From: Rhodophyticola sp017644125
GTDB lineage: Bacteria; Pseudomonadota; Alphaproteobacteria; Rhodobacterales; Rhodobacteraceae
Assembly: GCF_042140125.1 (NCBI RefSeq)
Contig: NZ_CP159473.1
Strand: one strand, 5' to 3'
Length of the DNA: 64,000 bases
Numbering within the stretch: position 1 is the stretch's first letter; every line of letters begins with the position of its first letter. Under the pieces are notes generated by a model, which ran no database searches, was not told where the DNA came from, and was given only the letters and a program-made list of their open reading frames with translations. Both the position numbers and the translations under genes were made by a program. Positions 43,338 to 53,242 of this stretch are shown here, piece after piece.

Positions 43338-44081
43338 CTACTCCGCCGGGGTCGATCCGGCCCGCTTGGGCAGGGGAGCCCGCCGCCGCGACCGCACGAT
43401 CTGATAACCGGGTCGGAGCAGGAACCGGAATGGCGCGGCGAAGCCCGAGATCATATGCACCAGCCGTGTGAACGGGAACAGCGCCGTGATCAGGAGACCC
43501 AGGAAGATATGCGCCCGGTAAAGCCAGTGAACGTCGATCATCGTGGACCAGGCGTTGATGTTCCAGGTCAAGATGCTCTGGGACCAGGTCATGAAGCGGA
43601 CCATTTCGGAGCCGTCCATATGTTGCAGCGTCTGCGTGATGGTCAGCAGTCCGATCGCCAGCTGCAGCCAGATCAGCACCATGATGCCGATATCGGCAAA
43701 GCTGGATGTGGTACGGATGCGGGGGTCCACCAGCCGCCGGTGCAGAAGGATCGTCGAGCCGATCAGCGCGGCAATCCCGGCCGGGCCGCCGATGACAACC
43801 GCCATCCACTGCTTGAACCAATAGGGAATGCCCACCGCGTCCAGCACCCAGACCGGCGTGAACAATCCGATCAGATGCCCGAGGAACACGGTGATGATGC
43901 CGACATGGAACAGGATCGACCCCCATATCAGCTGCTTGCGGCGCAAGAGCTGGCTGGAGGAGCTTTTCCAGGTGAAGGGATCGCGTTCATACCTTGCGAT
44001 GGAGCCCACCACGAGGATGGTCAACGCCGCGTAGGGCATGATCCCGAAGATGATGAAGTCGATATCGAGATTGGAAAACAT
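43338..44081 (-). CDS. narI: respiratory nitrate reductase gamma subunit
   Basis: 247-aa membrane anchor with two b-haems that passes quinol electrons to NarH. Five hydrophobic helices are visible, beginning with FIIFGIMPYAALTILVVGSI. Haem-ligating histidines are expected in LFHVGIITVFLGHLIG and in DVHWLYRAHIFLGL. Length is slightly above the E. coli protein because of a basic C-terminal tail. The start lies 12 bases after narJ. Confidence 0.95.
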   Translation of the reverse strand: MFSNLDIDFIIFGIMPYAALTILVVGSIARYERDPFTWKSSSSQLLRRKQLIWGSILFHVGIITVFLGHLIGLFTPVWVLDAVGIPYWFKQWMAVVIGGPAGIAALIGSTILLHRRLVDPRIRTTSSFADIGIMVLIWLQLAIGLLTITQTLQHMDGSEMVRFMTWSQSILTWNINAWSTMIDVHWLYRAHIFLGLLITALFPFTRLVHMISGFAAPFRFLLRPGYQIVRSRRRAPLPKRAGSTPAE

Positions 44082-44093
44082 GGGTCTTCCTCC

Positions 44094-44798
44094 CTATTCG
44101 GCCGCGTGATGCGGGGCGGGGGTGACGGGCGTATCGATGCGCGACAGCATTTCGCGCACTTGCGGGCAGCCGGCGTTGGGGTCTGGGCCGAAAACGACCT
44201 CGCTTTCTTCCCAGACGGCATCGAGCGCCTCCAGATCGTTCGGATCCGTCTCGGGCTCGTTCAGAAGGTCGCGCACCGCCTCGATATCGGCGGTTCGGCC
44301 GGAAAGCTGTAAAAGAGCGGCGAACGCGGCGGCATATGGGCTTTCCCGGCGGTCCAGCCGTTTGGCCAGAGCCTGAAAGATATGCGCCGCGTCCGCCAAG
44401 GTATCCTGAGCCTCCGCGAAGGGTTGGGTGGCCAGGAATTCCAGCAAAACCGGAAGGTGATCGGGCAATTCGGAGGTGACCGGTTCGAAACCCGCGTCGC
44501 GGTAGGTTTCCATAAGGCTGACCATTGCGCCCCCCCGGTCCCGGCTTTCGCCATGGACATGCTCGAAGAGGTTGAGCGAGAGGGTGCGCGAGCGGTCGAA
44601 CAGCATCACGAACCGTTCTTCCAGATCGTAGATGTCGCTTTGCGCGATATCCTCCACCAGCGGGCGAAGGGCCCTGCGGGTGGCCGCGGTCAGCCGGGTG
44701 TCGGAGGCGAGCACGCCGCCGATCTCGGGCATGGCCTCCTGCAGCGCCCGGGTGGGGTAGCTGAGGATCAGCGAGAGAGATTTCAGCGTCCGGTCCAT
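44094..44798 (-). CDS. narJ: nitrate reductase molybdenum cofactor assembly chaperone
   Basis: 234-aa all-helical NarJ/TorD-family chaperone. The N-terminus LKSLSLILSYPTRALQEAMPEI, the YDLEERFVMLFDRSRTLSLNLFEHVHGESRDRG core and DHLPVLLEFLATQPFAEAQ are diagnostic. It keeps NarG open for cofactor insertion. The start overlaps the narH stop by one base (TAATG). Confidence 0.95.
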   Translation of the reverse strand: MDRTLKSLSLILSYPTRALQEAMPEIGGVLASDTRLTAATRRALRPLVEDIAQSDIYDLEERFVMLFDRSRTLSLNLFEHVHGESRDRGGAMVSLMETYRDAGFEPVTSELPDHLPVLLEFLATQPFAEAQDTLADAAHIFQALAKRLDRRESPYAAAFAALLQLSGRTADIEAVRDLLNEPETDPNDLEALDAVWEESEVVFGPDPNAGCPQVREMLSRIDTPVTPAPHHAAE

Positions 44799-46318
44799 TA
44801 CATCGCCTCCGGCATTTTCAGGGGTTTCTTCTTGCCGCCGAACAGCGAGCCCTTGCTGATGCCCGGAGAGCAGCCATTGGTGTCGGTGAAGCCGCAGCCG
44901 CCCCGCAGATCATAGGCCTCTTCGACCTGTTCGCGGTGCGTGGTGGGGATCACGAAACGATCCTCGTAATCGGCCAAAGCCATGATTTTATACATGTCTT
45001 CGATCACCCGGCCGGACAGGCCGACACGGGCGGCCACGCCTTCGTCGATCACGCCGTCCACGGTCTTGGCCCGCATATAGGCCCGCATCGCCAGCATCCG
45101 TTCAAGCGCGGTGACCACGGGCGCTTCATCTCCGGCGGTCAGCATGTTGGCGAGATACCGTACCGGAATGCGGAGCGACTGAACATCCGGCATGTCGCCA
45201 TCGGTGCCGATCTTTCCGGCCTCGGCGGCGTTCTGGATCGGGCTGAGCGGCGGGATGTACCAGACCATCGGCAGCGTGCGGTATTCCGGATGCAGCGGGA
45301 AGGCGACTTTCCATTCCATGGCCATCTTCCAGATCGGGCTTTCCTGCGCGGCCTTGATCCAATCCTCGGGGATACCGTCGGCGCGGGCCGTTTCGATCAC
45401 CACCGGATCGTTGGGGTCGAGGAAGACGCCAAGCTGCGCGTCATAGAGATCCTGCGTGTCCTCCATATTCGCCGCTTCCTCGATCTTGTCGGCGTCGTAG
45501 AGCATCACGCCCAGATAGCGGATGCGCCCCACGCAGGTTTCCGAACAGACCGTTGGATTGCCGCTTTCGATCCGCGGGTAGCAGAGCGTGCATTTCTCGG
45601 ATTTGCCGCTTTCCCAGTTGTAATAGACCTTCTTGTAGGGACAGCCGGAGACGCACATCCGCCAGCCCCGGCATTTCTCCTGATCGATCAGAACGATGCC
45701 GTCTTCCTCGCGTTTGTAGATCGCCCCGGACGGGCAGGAGGCCGCGCAGGTCGGGTTGAGGCAATGTTCGCACAATCGCGGGAGATACATCATGAAGGTG
45801 TTTTCGTACTCGCCGTAGATCTCCTTCTGGATGCCCTCGAAATTGTAATCCTGAGACCGTTTGGCGAACTCGCCCCCAAGGATCTCTTCCCAGTTGGGGC
45901 CCTTTTCGATCTTTTCGATCCGCTCGCCGGTGATCTTCGAAAACGGCCGCGCGGTCGGAAACGCCTTCATCTCGGGCGCGGATTTCAGGTGGTCATAGTC
46001 GAAATCGAACGGCTCGTAGTAATCGTCGATCTCGGGCAGGTCGGGATTGCCGAAGATGTTCGACAGGATCCGCCATTTGCTGCCCTGTTTGGGATGCAGC
46101 TTGCCCGATTTCGACCGTTCCCAACCGCCGTTCCAGCGGGCCTGATTTTCCCAGTCGGTGGGGTATCCGGTGCCCGGCTTGGTTTCGACATTGTTGAACC
46201 AGGCGTATTCAACGCCCTCGCGGCTGGTCCAGACGTTCTTGCAGGTGACCGAACAGGTGTGACACCCGATGCATTTGTCCAGGTTCAGGACCATGCCGAT
46301 TTGTGCGCGGATCCTCAT
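44798..46318 (-). CDS. narH: respiratory nitrate reductase beta subunit
   Basis: 506-aa iron-sulfur subunit. Four cysteine groups are seen: CIGCHTCSVTC near the N-terminus, CEHCLNPTCAASCP, CRGWRMCVSGCP and the later CTLC with CSETC. The tryptophan in CRGWRMC replaces a cysteine, giving the typical 3Fe-4S cluster beside three 4Fe-4S clusters. The start overlaps the narG stop by four bases. All features indicate an intact electron-transfer chain. Confidence 0.97.
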   Translation of the reverse strand: MRIRAQIGMVLNLDKCIGCHTCSVTCKNVWTSREGVEYAWFNNVETKPGTGYPTDWENQARWNGGWERSKSGKLHPKQGSKWRILSNIFGNPDLPEIDDYYEPFDFDYDHLKSAPEMKAFPTARPFSKITGERIEKIEKGPNWEEILGGEFAKRSQDYNFEGIQKEIYGEYENTFMMYLPRLCEHCLNPTCAASCPSGAIYKREEDGIVLIDQEKCRGWRMCVSGCPYKKVYYNWESGKSEKCTLCYPRIESGNPTVCSETCVGRIRYLGVMLYDADKIEEAANMEDTQDLYDAQLGVFLDPNDPVVIETARADGIPEDWIKAAQESPIWKMAMEWKVAFPLHPEYRTLPMVWYIPPLSPIQNAAEAGKIGTDGDMPDVQSLRIPVRYLANMLTAGDEAPVVTALERMLAMRAYMRAKTVDGVIDEGVAARVGLSGRVIEDMYKIMALADYEDRFVIPTTHREQVEEAYDLRGGCGFTDTNGCSPGISKGSLFGGKKKPLKMPEAM

Positions 46319-49300
46319 GCCTTTGCCTCCGTTCCGGTGGCGGGAGCGTCGAGCCAGTCGACCTTCCGCATTTTTCTGACAATCACGAATTCATCGCGGT
46401 TCGATCCGACGGTGCCGTAGTAGTTGAAGCCGTAGGATTGCTGCGCGTAGGCGCCGATCATATGGGTCGGTTTCAGCGTCGCGCGGGTGACGGAGTTATG
46501 AATGCCGCCGCGGTTTCCGGTCTTTTCGGAGCCGGGCGTGTTCACGATCTTCTCCTGGGCGTGATACATGAAGATCGTGCCGTTCTTCATGCGCTGAGAC
46601 ACGACCGCCCGCGCCGTCAGCGCGCCGTTGACGTTGTAGGCCTCGACCCAGTCGTTATCGGCGATGCCCACGCTTTTGGCGTCCGCCTCGCTGATCCAGA
46701 CCACCGGGCCGCCCCGGTTCAGCGTGAGCATCAGCAGGTTGTCGGAATAGGTGGAATGGATCCCCCATTTCTGGTGGGGGGTGATGAAGTTCAGCACCAG
46801 ATGCGGCTCGCCCGTGTCGGTGTTCACCTCATCGGTGATCGTTTTGAGGTCCACCGGCGGGCGGTAGGACATGAAGCCCTCGCCGAAGGCCCGCATCCAG
46901 AGATGATCCTGATAGAGCTGCTGGCGCCCTGTCAGCGTGCGCCACGGGATCAGCTCGTGCACGTTGGTGTAGCCGGCGTTGTAGCAGACCTTTTCGCTCT
47001 CAAGACCGGACCATGTGGGCGAGGAGATGATCTTGCGCGGTTGCGCCGCGATATCGCGGAAGCGGATTTTCTCATCCTCCTTGGGCAGCGCCAGATGCGC
47101 GTGCTCGCGGCCCGTGGCTTTCGACAGCGCCTCCCAGGCCTTCACCGCCACCTCGCCATTGGTTTCGGGGGCCAGCATCAGAACGACCTCGCTGGCGTCG
47201 ATATCGGTGAGGATTTTCGCGCAGCCCTTCGCCGGGCCGTCCTGCCATTCGCCGTTGAGCTCGCGCAGATGCTGAACCTCGGTCTCGGTGTTCCAGTTGA
47301 TGCCCTTGCCGCCGTTGCCGATCTTGTCCATCAGCGGTCCAAGGGCGACGAAACGGTCGTAAAGCGCCGGGTAGTCCCGCTCCACCGCCACGAAGTTCGG
47401 GGCGGTCTTGCCGGGGATCAGGTCGCATTCGCCCGCCTTCCAGTCCTTCACCTGGTCCTGGGCGATCTCGCCCGGCGTATCGTGCAGGATCGGCACCGCG
47501 ACGATATCGGTCTCGCGGCCCAGAACCTCGGGCGCCACCTCCTGGAACTTCCTGGCGATCGCCTTGAAGATCTCCCAGTCCGATTTGCTTTCATAGGCCG
47601 GGTCCACCGCCGCCTGCAGAGGGTGGATGAACGGGTGCATGTCCGAAGTGTTGAGGTCGTTCTTCTCGTACCAGCTGGCCGTCGGCAGAACGATATCGGA
47701 ATAGACCGCCGTGGTGGACATTCGGAAATCGATGGTCACCAGCAGGTCGAGCTTTCCGCGCGGCGCCTCCTCGTGCCATTTGGCCTCCCGCGGCAATTGC
47801 TTGCCTTCCTCGCCCAGATCCTTGCCCAGAACGCCGTGATCTGTGCCAAGCAGGTGCTTGAGAAAGTATTCGTGGCCCTTGCCGGAGGACCCCAGAAGGT
47901 TCGAGCGCCAGACAAACAGGTTGCGCGGCCAGTTCTCGGGCGCGTCCGGATCTTCGCAGGACATCTCAAGCGCGCCGGATTTCAGCTGTTCGCTGACATA
48001 GGCCGGGATCTCCTTGCCGGCGTCCTTCGCCGCCTTCGCAACCTCCAGCGGATTGGTCTTGAGCTGCGGGGCAGACGGCAGCCAGCCCATCCGCTCGGCG
48101 CGGATATTGTAGTCGATCATCGTGACATCCCAGTCGCCATCGGGCGCCGTGGGCGAGATGATCTCGTTCGCCGTCAGTTGTTCGTAGCGCCACTGATCCG
48201 TATGCGCGTACCATGCGGAGGTGGAATTCATGTGCCGGGGCGGGCGTCCCCAGTCCAGCGCGAAGGCGAGCGGCAGCCAGCCGGTTTGCGGGCGCAGTTT
48301 CTCCTGACCCACGTAATGGGCCCAGCCCCCGCCGGACTGGCCCACGCAGCCGCACATCACCAGCATGTTGATGACGCCGCGATAGTTCATGTCCATGTGA
48401 TACCAGTGGTTCATCGCCGCGCCGATGATGACCATGGATTTGCCCCTCGTCTTTTCGGCGTTCAGGGCGAACTCGCGGGCCACATGGATGATCTTGTCGG
48501 CAGGGACACCGGTGATTTTCGCCGCCCAGGCCGGGGTGCCCGGAACCTCATCGGCGTAATCTGCGGCGACCCAGTCCCCGCCAAGTCCACGGTCAAGCCC
48601 GTAATTGGCGCAGAAGAGGTCGAATACGGTGGCCACAAGCATCTCGCCGTCCGCCGTCTGCACCTTGCGGACCGGGATGTTGCGGGTCAGCACATCGGGA
48701 TGGTCCGCGTCGGTGGCAAATTCCGGCGTGGCCTCGCCCCCGAAATAGGGGAAATCGACGCCCACGACATCGTCATGATCCTCATCCAGGATCAGCGATA
48801 TCTTCAGCTCGGTTTCCGTCGCGCCGGCGCGTTCCTCAAGGTTCCATTCACCGTCTTCGCCCCACCGGTAGCCGATGGAGCCGTTGGGCGCGACCATCCT
48901 GCCGGAGATCGCGTCCAGCGCGACGGTTTTCCATTCCGGGTTGTTCTCTTCGCCCAACTTGCCGTCCAGATCGTCGGCGCGCAGGAAACGGCCCGGGATC
49001 AGGCGGCCGTCTTTCCGGTCCAGCTTCACCAGCATCGGGAAATCGCTGTATTTTCGGGTGTATTCCTCGAAATACTCGGCCTGACGGTCCAGATGGAACT
49101 CGCGCAGGATCACATGGCCGAAGGCCATGGCGAGGGCCGCATCGGTGCCCTGTTTCACGTTCAGCCAGACATCGCCGAACTTTGCGGCTTCGGAATAGTC
49201 CGGGCAGATCACTGCGGATTTGGTGCCGCGATAGCGCGCCTCGGTATAGAAATGGGCATCTGGCGTCCGGGTCTGTGGCACGTTCGAGCCCCAGATCAGC

Positions 49301-50049
49301 AGGTAGCCCGCGTTGTACCAGTCGGCCGATTCCGGCACGTCGGTCTGCTCGCCCCAGGTCATCGGCGAGGCTGGCGGAAGGTCGCAATACCAGTCGTAGA
49401 ACGACATGCAGACGCCCCCCAGAAGCGACAGGTAGCGCGAGCCCGCGGCGTAGGAGATCATCGACATCGCGGGGATCGGGGAAAAGCCGAACACCCGGTC
49501 GGGCCCGTAGGTCTTGGCGGTGTAGGCGTTGGCCGCCGCCGTGATCTCGGTCGCCTCGTCCCAGCTTGCGCGGACGAACCCGCCCTTGCCGCGGGTTTCC
49601 ACGTAGGAGGCGCGCAGGATCGGATCGGCCTGCAGTTTGCTCCACGCCTCGATCGGGCTCAACGTCTCCCGCATCTTGCGCCAGACCTTCATCAGCCGAC
49701 CGCGCACCAGCGGGTTTTTCACCCGGTTGGCGGAGTAGAGATACCAGCTGTAGCTTGCGCCCCGCGCACAACCCCGCGGCTCATGATTGGGCAGATCGGG
49801 CCGGGTGCGCGGATAATCGGTTTGCTGCGTCTCCCAGGTGACGATCCCGGATTTGACGTAGATCTTCCAGGAACATGACCCGGTGCAGTTCACCCCATGG
49901 GTCGACCGGACGACCTTGTCGTGCCGCCAGCGGTTCCGGTAGGTCTCCTCCCAATCGCGGTTTTCGTGGGTGACCTGTCCATGGCCGTCCGAAAACTGCT
50001 CCAGTTCCTTGGATTGCAGGAAGTTCAATCTGTCGAGCAAGTGGCTCAT
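46315..50049 (-). CDS. narG: respiratory nitrate reductase alpha subunit
   Basis: 1244-aa molybdenum subunit reducing nitrate to nitrite on the cytoplasmic side. The FS0 cluster ligands are His51, Cys55 and Cys59 in THGVNCTGSCSW and Cys94 in PRGCARGASY. The YDWYCDLPPASPMTWGEQTD region is where I expect the aspartate Mo ligand, and WGSNVPQTRTPDAHF follows. The usual NarG N-terminus is present with no Tat cleavage site. AGGAGA precedes the ATG. Full length and without breaks, in contrast to the neighbouring narK2. Confidence 0.97.
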   Translation of the reverse strand: MSHLLDRLNFLQSKELEQFSDGHGQVTHENRDWEETYRNRWRHDKVVRSTHGVNCTGSCSWKIYVKSGIVTWETQQTDYPRTRPDLPNHEPRGCARGASYSWYLYSANRVKNPLVRGRLMKVWRKMRETLSPIEAWSKLQADPILRASYVETRGKGGFVRASWDEATEITAAANAYTAKTYGPDRVFGFSPIPAMSMISYAAGSRYLSLLGGVCMSFYDWYCDLPPASPMTWGEQTDVPESADWYNAGYLLIWGSNVPQTRTPDAHFYTEARYRGTKSAVICPDYSEAAKFGDVWLNVKQGTDAALAMAFGHVILREFHLDRQAEYFEEYTRKYSDFPMLVKLDRKDGRLIPGRFLRADDLDGKLGEENNPEWKTVALDAISGRMVAPNGSIGYRWGEDGEWNLEERAGATETELKISLILDEDHDDVVGVDFPYFGGEATPEFATDADHPDVLTRNIPVRKVQTADGEMLVATVFDLFCANYGLDRGLGGDWVAADYADEVPGTPAWAAKITGVPADKIIHVAREFALNAEKTRGKSMVIIGAAMNHWYHMDMNYRGVINMLVMCGCVGQSGGGWAHYVGQEKLRPQTGWLPLAFALDWGRPPRHMNSTSAWYAHTDQWRYEQLTANEIISPTAPDGDWDVTMIDYNIRAERMGWLPSAPQLKTNPLEVAKAAKDAGKEIPAYVSEQLKSGALEMSCEDPDAPENWPRNLFVWRSNLLGSSGKGHEYFLKHLLGTDHGVLGKDLGEEGKQLPREAKWHEEAPRGKLDLLVTIDFRMSTTAVYSDIVLPTASWYEKNDLNTSDMHPFIHPLQAAVDPAYESKSDWEIFKAIARKFQEVAPEVLGRETDIVAVPILHDTPGEIAQDQVKDWKAGECDLIPGKTAPNFVAVERDYPALYDRFVALGPLMDKIGNGGKGINWNTETEVQHLRELNGEWQDGPAKGCAKILTDIDASEVVLMLAPETNGEVAVKAWEALSKATGREHAHLALPKEDEKIRFRDIAAQPRKIISSPTWSGLESEKVCYNAGYTNVHELIPWRTLTGRQQLYQDHLWMRAFGEGFMSYRPPVDLKTITDEVNTDTGEPHLVLNFITPHQKWGIHSTYSDNLLMLTLNRGGPVVWISEADAKSVGIADNDWVEAYNVNGALTARAVVSQRMKNGTIFMYHAQEKIVNTPGSEKTGNRGGIHNSVTRATLKPTHMIGAYAQQSYGFNYYGTVGSNRDEFVIVRKMRKVDWLDAPATGTEAKA

Positions 50050-50111
50050 TTGGCTGTCTCCTAGAAGCGGGGGCCGCGCCGCCTGAACGGCGCAGCGGAT
50101 GTTTCATTGGT

Positions 50112-51510
50112 TCAGCAGGGAACCGGCGCGTTCTTGCGGCTGTAGTAGATCCAGCAGATCACCGCGCAGATCGCGTAGAAGCCGAGGAACGCCCAGAGCG
50201 CGCCGTTCGGGGCCCCGGTCATCGAGATCGACGTGCCGTAGAGCTTGGGGATGAAGAAGGCGCCGTAGGCGGCGATGGCCGAGGTGAAGGCGATGATCGC
50301 GGCACTCTCGCGCTCGATCATCCGCTGCGACGCGGTGGCATCGAGTTGCGGTTCAACACGCGGGATCTCCTGTTTCATGATCGAGGGGATCATCTGGAAG
50401 GTCGACGCATTGCCGACGCCCGTCAGGAAAAACAGCGCCATGAAGCAGGCGAAGAAGCCCCAGAAGTTGCCGCTTGGCGAGGCCTCGGACGGCAGGAACT
50501 GCAGCACACCGAAGACCGCGACGATCATGCCGAGGAACACCCAGAAGGTCACCCGTCCGCCGCCAAACTTGTCCGACACCCAGCCCGTGGCCGCGCGGCT
50601 GAGCGCGCCGACAAGCGGGCCGAGGAAGGCGAATTGCAAGGCGTCGACTTCCGGAAACTGGGTCCGCATCAGCAACGGGAAGCCCGCCGCATAACCGATG
50701 AACGATCCGAACGTGCCGGTGTAGAGGATGCACATCACCCAGTTGTGGTACCGCTTGAGGATCGAAAGCTGGTCGCCGAGCGAGGCCTTGGCATCGGCGA
50801 TATCGTTCATGCCGAACCAGGCGGCGATGGCGCTGACCGCCAGGAACGGGACCCATATGAAGCCGGCATTCTGCAGGAACAGCTGCCCGCCGTCGCTGAG
50901 TTGCTGCGGTTCGCCGCCGATGGCGCCGAACACGCCCATGGTGATGACCAGCGGAACCACGAACTGCATGACCGAAACGCCGAGATTGCCGAGCCCCGCA
51001 TTCAGCGCCAGCGCGTTGCCCTTGGTTTTCTTCGGATAGAAATAGGCGATATTGGCCATGGAGGAGGCGAAGTTGCCGCCGCCGAAGCCGCACATCAGCG
51101 CCAGGAGCAGGAAGGTGACATAGCTGGTGTCCGGGTTCTGGATCGCGAAACCGATACCAAGCGCGGGCAGGAGCAGCGACGCGGTGGAGATCGCCGTCCA
51201 TTTGCGACCACCGAAGATCGGCACCATGAAGCTGTAGAAGATCCTGAGCGTGGCCCCGGACAAGCCGGGCAGGGCGGCCAGCCAGAACCTCTCCCCCACC
51301 GAGAAATCGAACCCGATGGCGGGCATCTTCGCCACCACGACGGACCAGACCATCCAGACCGAAAAGGCAAGAAGAAGAATTCGGGATCGAGATCCAGAGA
51401 TTTCGGGTGGCGATGGCTTTGCCGGTCGTCTCCCAGAACTGGGGATCCTCCGGGCGCCAGTCGGTCAGCACGGGGCCGCGATTGGCTGTTGGTGTCGAGG
51501 TGCTCGCCAT
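50112..51510 (-). pseudogene. narK: nitrate/nitrite transporter NarK2-type, frameshifted
   Basis: Major-facilitator transporter directly upstream of narG. From the ATG at 51510 one frame reads MASTSTPTANRG to ATRNLWISIPN. The natural continuation LLLAFSVWMVWSVVVAKM is in the next frame and runs to 50112. The shift is at about 51378, where AATTCTTCTTCTTGCC has one T too many for the expected PNLLLAF. The remaining 420 residues contain the NarK signatures FGGGNFASSMANIAYFYPKK and NAGLGNLGVSVMQF, plus normal helices. As written, the gene lacks a functional start; an internal start at 51353 would lose part of helix 1. Confidence 0.8.
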
Positions 51511-51579
51511 TGGAAAGGTCCTTTCGGCGGTTGTCGGTTGGTGGGCAGGCCGCATCGGGTACGGCCCTTGGAAGATGTG

Positions 51580-52989
51580 TTACTGGGCGGGTGTCCGGCC
51601 CTCGCGTCTGGCAAGGGCGATCAGGCCCTGATCCAGCGCGGCGTTGGCTTTTTCGGCCCGTCTGCGCAGGGTTTCGATATTGGCCGCGGCAAAGGCCGCC
51701 CGCTCCTCGTCTTCCTGCCGGGTCGAAAAGCGCACAAGGAAGGCCAGGAAAGACGCGCAGGTCACGATCACGCCGAGGATGAAGAAGGCCTCCGACCAGT
51801 CGATGACGTTCTTGAACAGAAACCCTGCCAGAACCGCGCCCGCATTGCCGCCCGCGCCCACGACGCCGGCCACGGCACCAAGGGCCTTCTTGTTGATGAA
51901 CGGGACCACCGAATAGGTCGCGCCCTCGGCCATCTGCGTGAAGAAAGAGAAAACGATCAGCGAGGGTAGCGCCAGGAACAGCACGCTCATCTGGCTGAAG
52001 ACCATCAAAGCGCAGCCTTCGAAGAACAGGCAGATGAACAGCCAGAACGCCCGCCCTCTCAGGCCCCAGAGCGAGCCGAAATTGTCGCCGAAAATACCGC
52101 CGAGGGTCCGGGCGAACAGGTTCATCAAGCCGAAGGAGGCCGCAACGAAGCCCGCAGTCACGAGGTTCAGATCGAAGTAATCCATGAAGTAGAGGGCGGC
52201 GACATTGTTCACCGTCAGTTCGATGCCGAAACAGGCGCCATAGATCACGAAGAGAACCCAGACGCGGGGGTCCTTCAGCGCATGCATGTAGTTGCCGGTG
52301 ACTTTCTTCTTCTCTTCCATCCGGCCCTGCGCGCGCAGGTCGTCGAAATTGCCGTCAGGTGCGTCCTGCGTCAGGAAGTAATAGGCGATGCCGGTCAAAA
52401 AGATGATCACGCCGACCACGACCATCGACAGCCGCCAGCCGACCGCTTCGGAAAACCCGAACCCGATGACCATGACGGAGAAGAGAAGCGGCATGACGAA
52501 CTGCGTGACGCCGCCACCCAGATTGCCCCACCCCGCCGAGGTGGCGTTTGCCTGGCCGACCACGTTGGGCGCGAACATGACGGAGGTATGATACTGCGTG
52601 ATCACGAAGGCCGCTCCGATGCCGCCGATCAGCACGCGGAACAGCAGGAAGGTCTCGAAGCTTTGTGCAAGGCCGATGCCCATCACCGGAAGCGAACCAA
52701 CCAGCAACAGCCAAGTATAGGACTTGCGCGGTCCGATCCGGTCGCAGAGCCAGCCGATGAAGAGTCGCGCGAAGATGGTCATCGAGACCGACCCGATGAT
52801 CGCCCATCCGATCTGTTCCGGGGTCAGTTGCAACTCGTCGCGCACGACGCTCATCAGCGGAGCGATGCCGAACCAGGCGAAGAAGCACGAGAAGAAGGCG
52901 AACCACGTCATGTGGAAGGTCCTGATCTGCACCATCTTCACGTTGAGGAAATTCGACCATAACGCCGTGGCCTTGTTCTGTAGCTCCAT
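51580..52989 (-). CDS. narK1: nitrate/nitrite transporter, NarK1-type
   Basis: 469-aa 12-helix major-facilitator protein. Nitrate-signature motifs are GWGNLGGGVTQFVMPLL and, in the second half, GAGGNAGAVLAGFLF. The N-terminal TWFAFFSCFFAWFGIAPLM helix and DELQLTPEQIGWAIIGSV are typical. In Paracoccus NarK1 and NarK2 are fused into one protein; here they are two genes, 69 bases apart. The ATG at 52989 follows GGAGGG; the longer start lacks support. A perfect FNR-type site lies about 85-95 bases upstream. Confidence 0.92.
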   Translation of the reverse strand: MELQNKATALWSNFLNVKMVQIRTFHMTWFAFFSCFFAWFGIAPLMSVVRDELQLTPEQIGWAIIGSVSMTIFARLFIGWLCDRIGPRKSYTWLLLVGSLPVMGIGLAQSFETFLLFRVLIGGIGAAFVITQYHTSVMFAPNVVGQANATSAGWGNLGGGVTQFVMPLLFSVMVIGFGFSEAVGWRLSMVVVGVIIFLTGIAYYFLTQDAPDGNFDDLRAQGRMEEKKKVTGNYMHALKDPRVWVLFVIYGACFGIELTVNNVAALYFMDYFDLNLVTAGFVAASFGLMNLFARTLGGIFGDNFGSLWGLRGRAFWLFICLFFEGCALMVFSQMSVLFLALPSLIVFSFFTQMAEGATYSVVPFINKKALGAVAGVVGAGGNAGAVLAGFLFKNVIDWSEAFFILGVIVTCASFLAFLVRFSTRQEDEERAAFAAANIETLRRRAEKANAALDQGLIALARREGRTPAQ

Positions 52990-53071
52990 CTCGGTCCCTC
53001 CAAGCGTCTGGCACATATGCGCAAGCGCCGTATCTGGGGGGCACAAGGGCGCCGGATTTCTGCGTTACGGC

Positions 53072-53085
53072 TTGATGCAGATCAA
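53072..53085. promoter_or_regulatory. FNR/NarR-type site upstream of narK1
   Basis: TTGAT-GCAG-ATCAA matches the Crp/Fnr consensus TTGAT-N4-ATCAA perfectly. It lies in the narK1-narR gap, centred about 90 bases before the narK1 ATG, a suitable place to activate the nar operon under oxygen limitation. Confidence 0.82.
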
Positions 53086-53186
53086 GAAAGGGGATTTTTC
53101 CGTTTAAAATAAATGGACTAGGGAAATACTTCATGCCCTCCGGATGCGCGTATCAATTGCGGGCGAAAGAGTTGCATGGGATCTGT

Positions 53187-53200
53187 TTGACATTTATCAA
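53187..53200. promoter_or_regulatory. FNR/NarR-type site upstream of narR
   Basis: TTGAC-ATTT-ATCAA differs from the FNR consensus by one base in one half site. It is centred about 50 bases before the narR ATG, so it may serve narR activation or autoregulation. Confidence 0.7.
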
Positions 53201-53242
53201 GTTTGCTGAAAGCAATTGTTATGTGGCACCTTTGGGGGACCG

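Noticed and set aside
46303..49878. Nearly 1200-codon open frame on the plus strand opposite narG
   Set aside because: Antisense shadow of a high-GC gene; narG motifs are complete on the other strand and this frame shows no family features.
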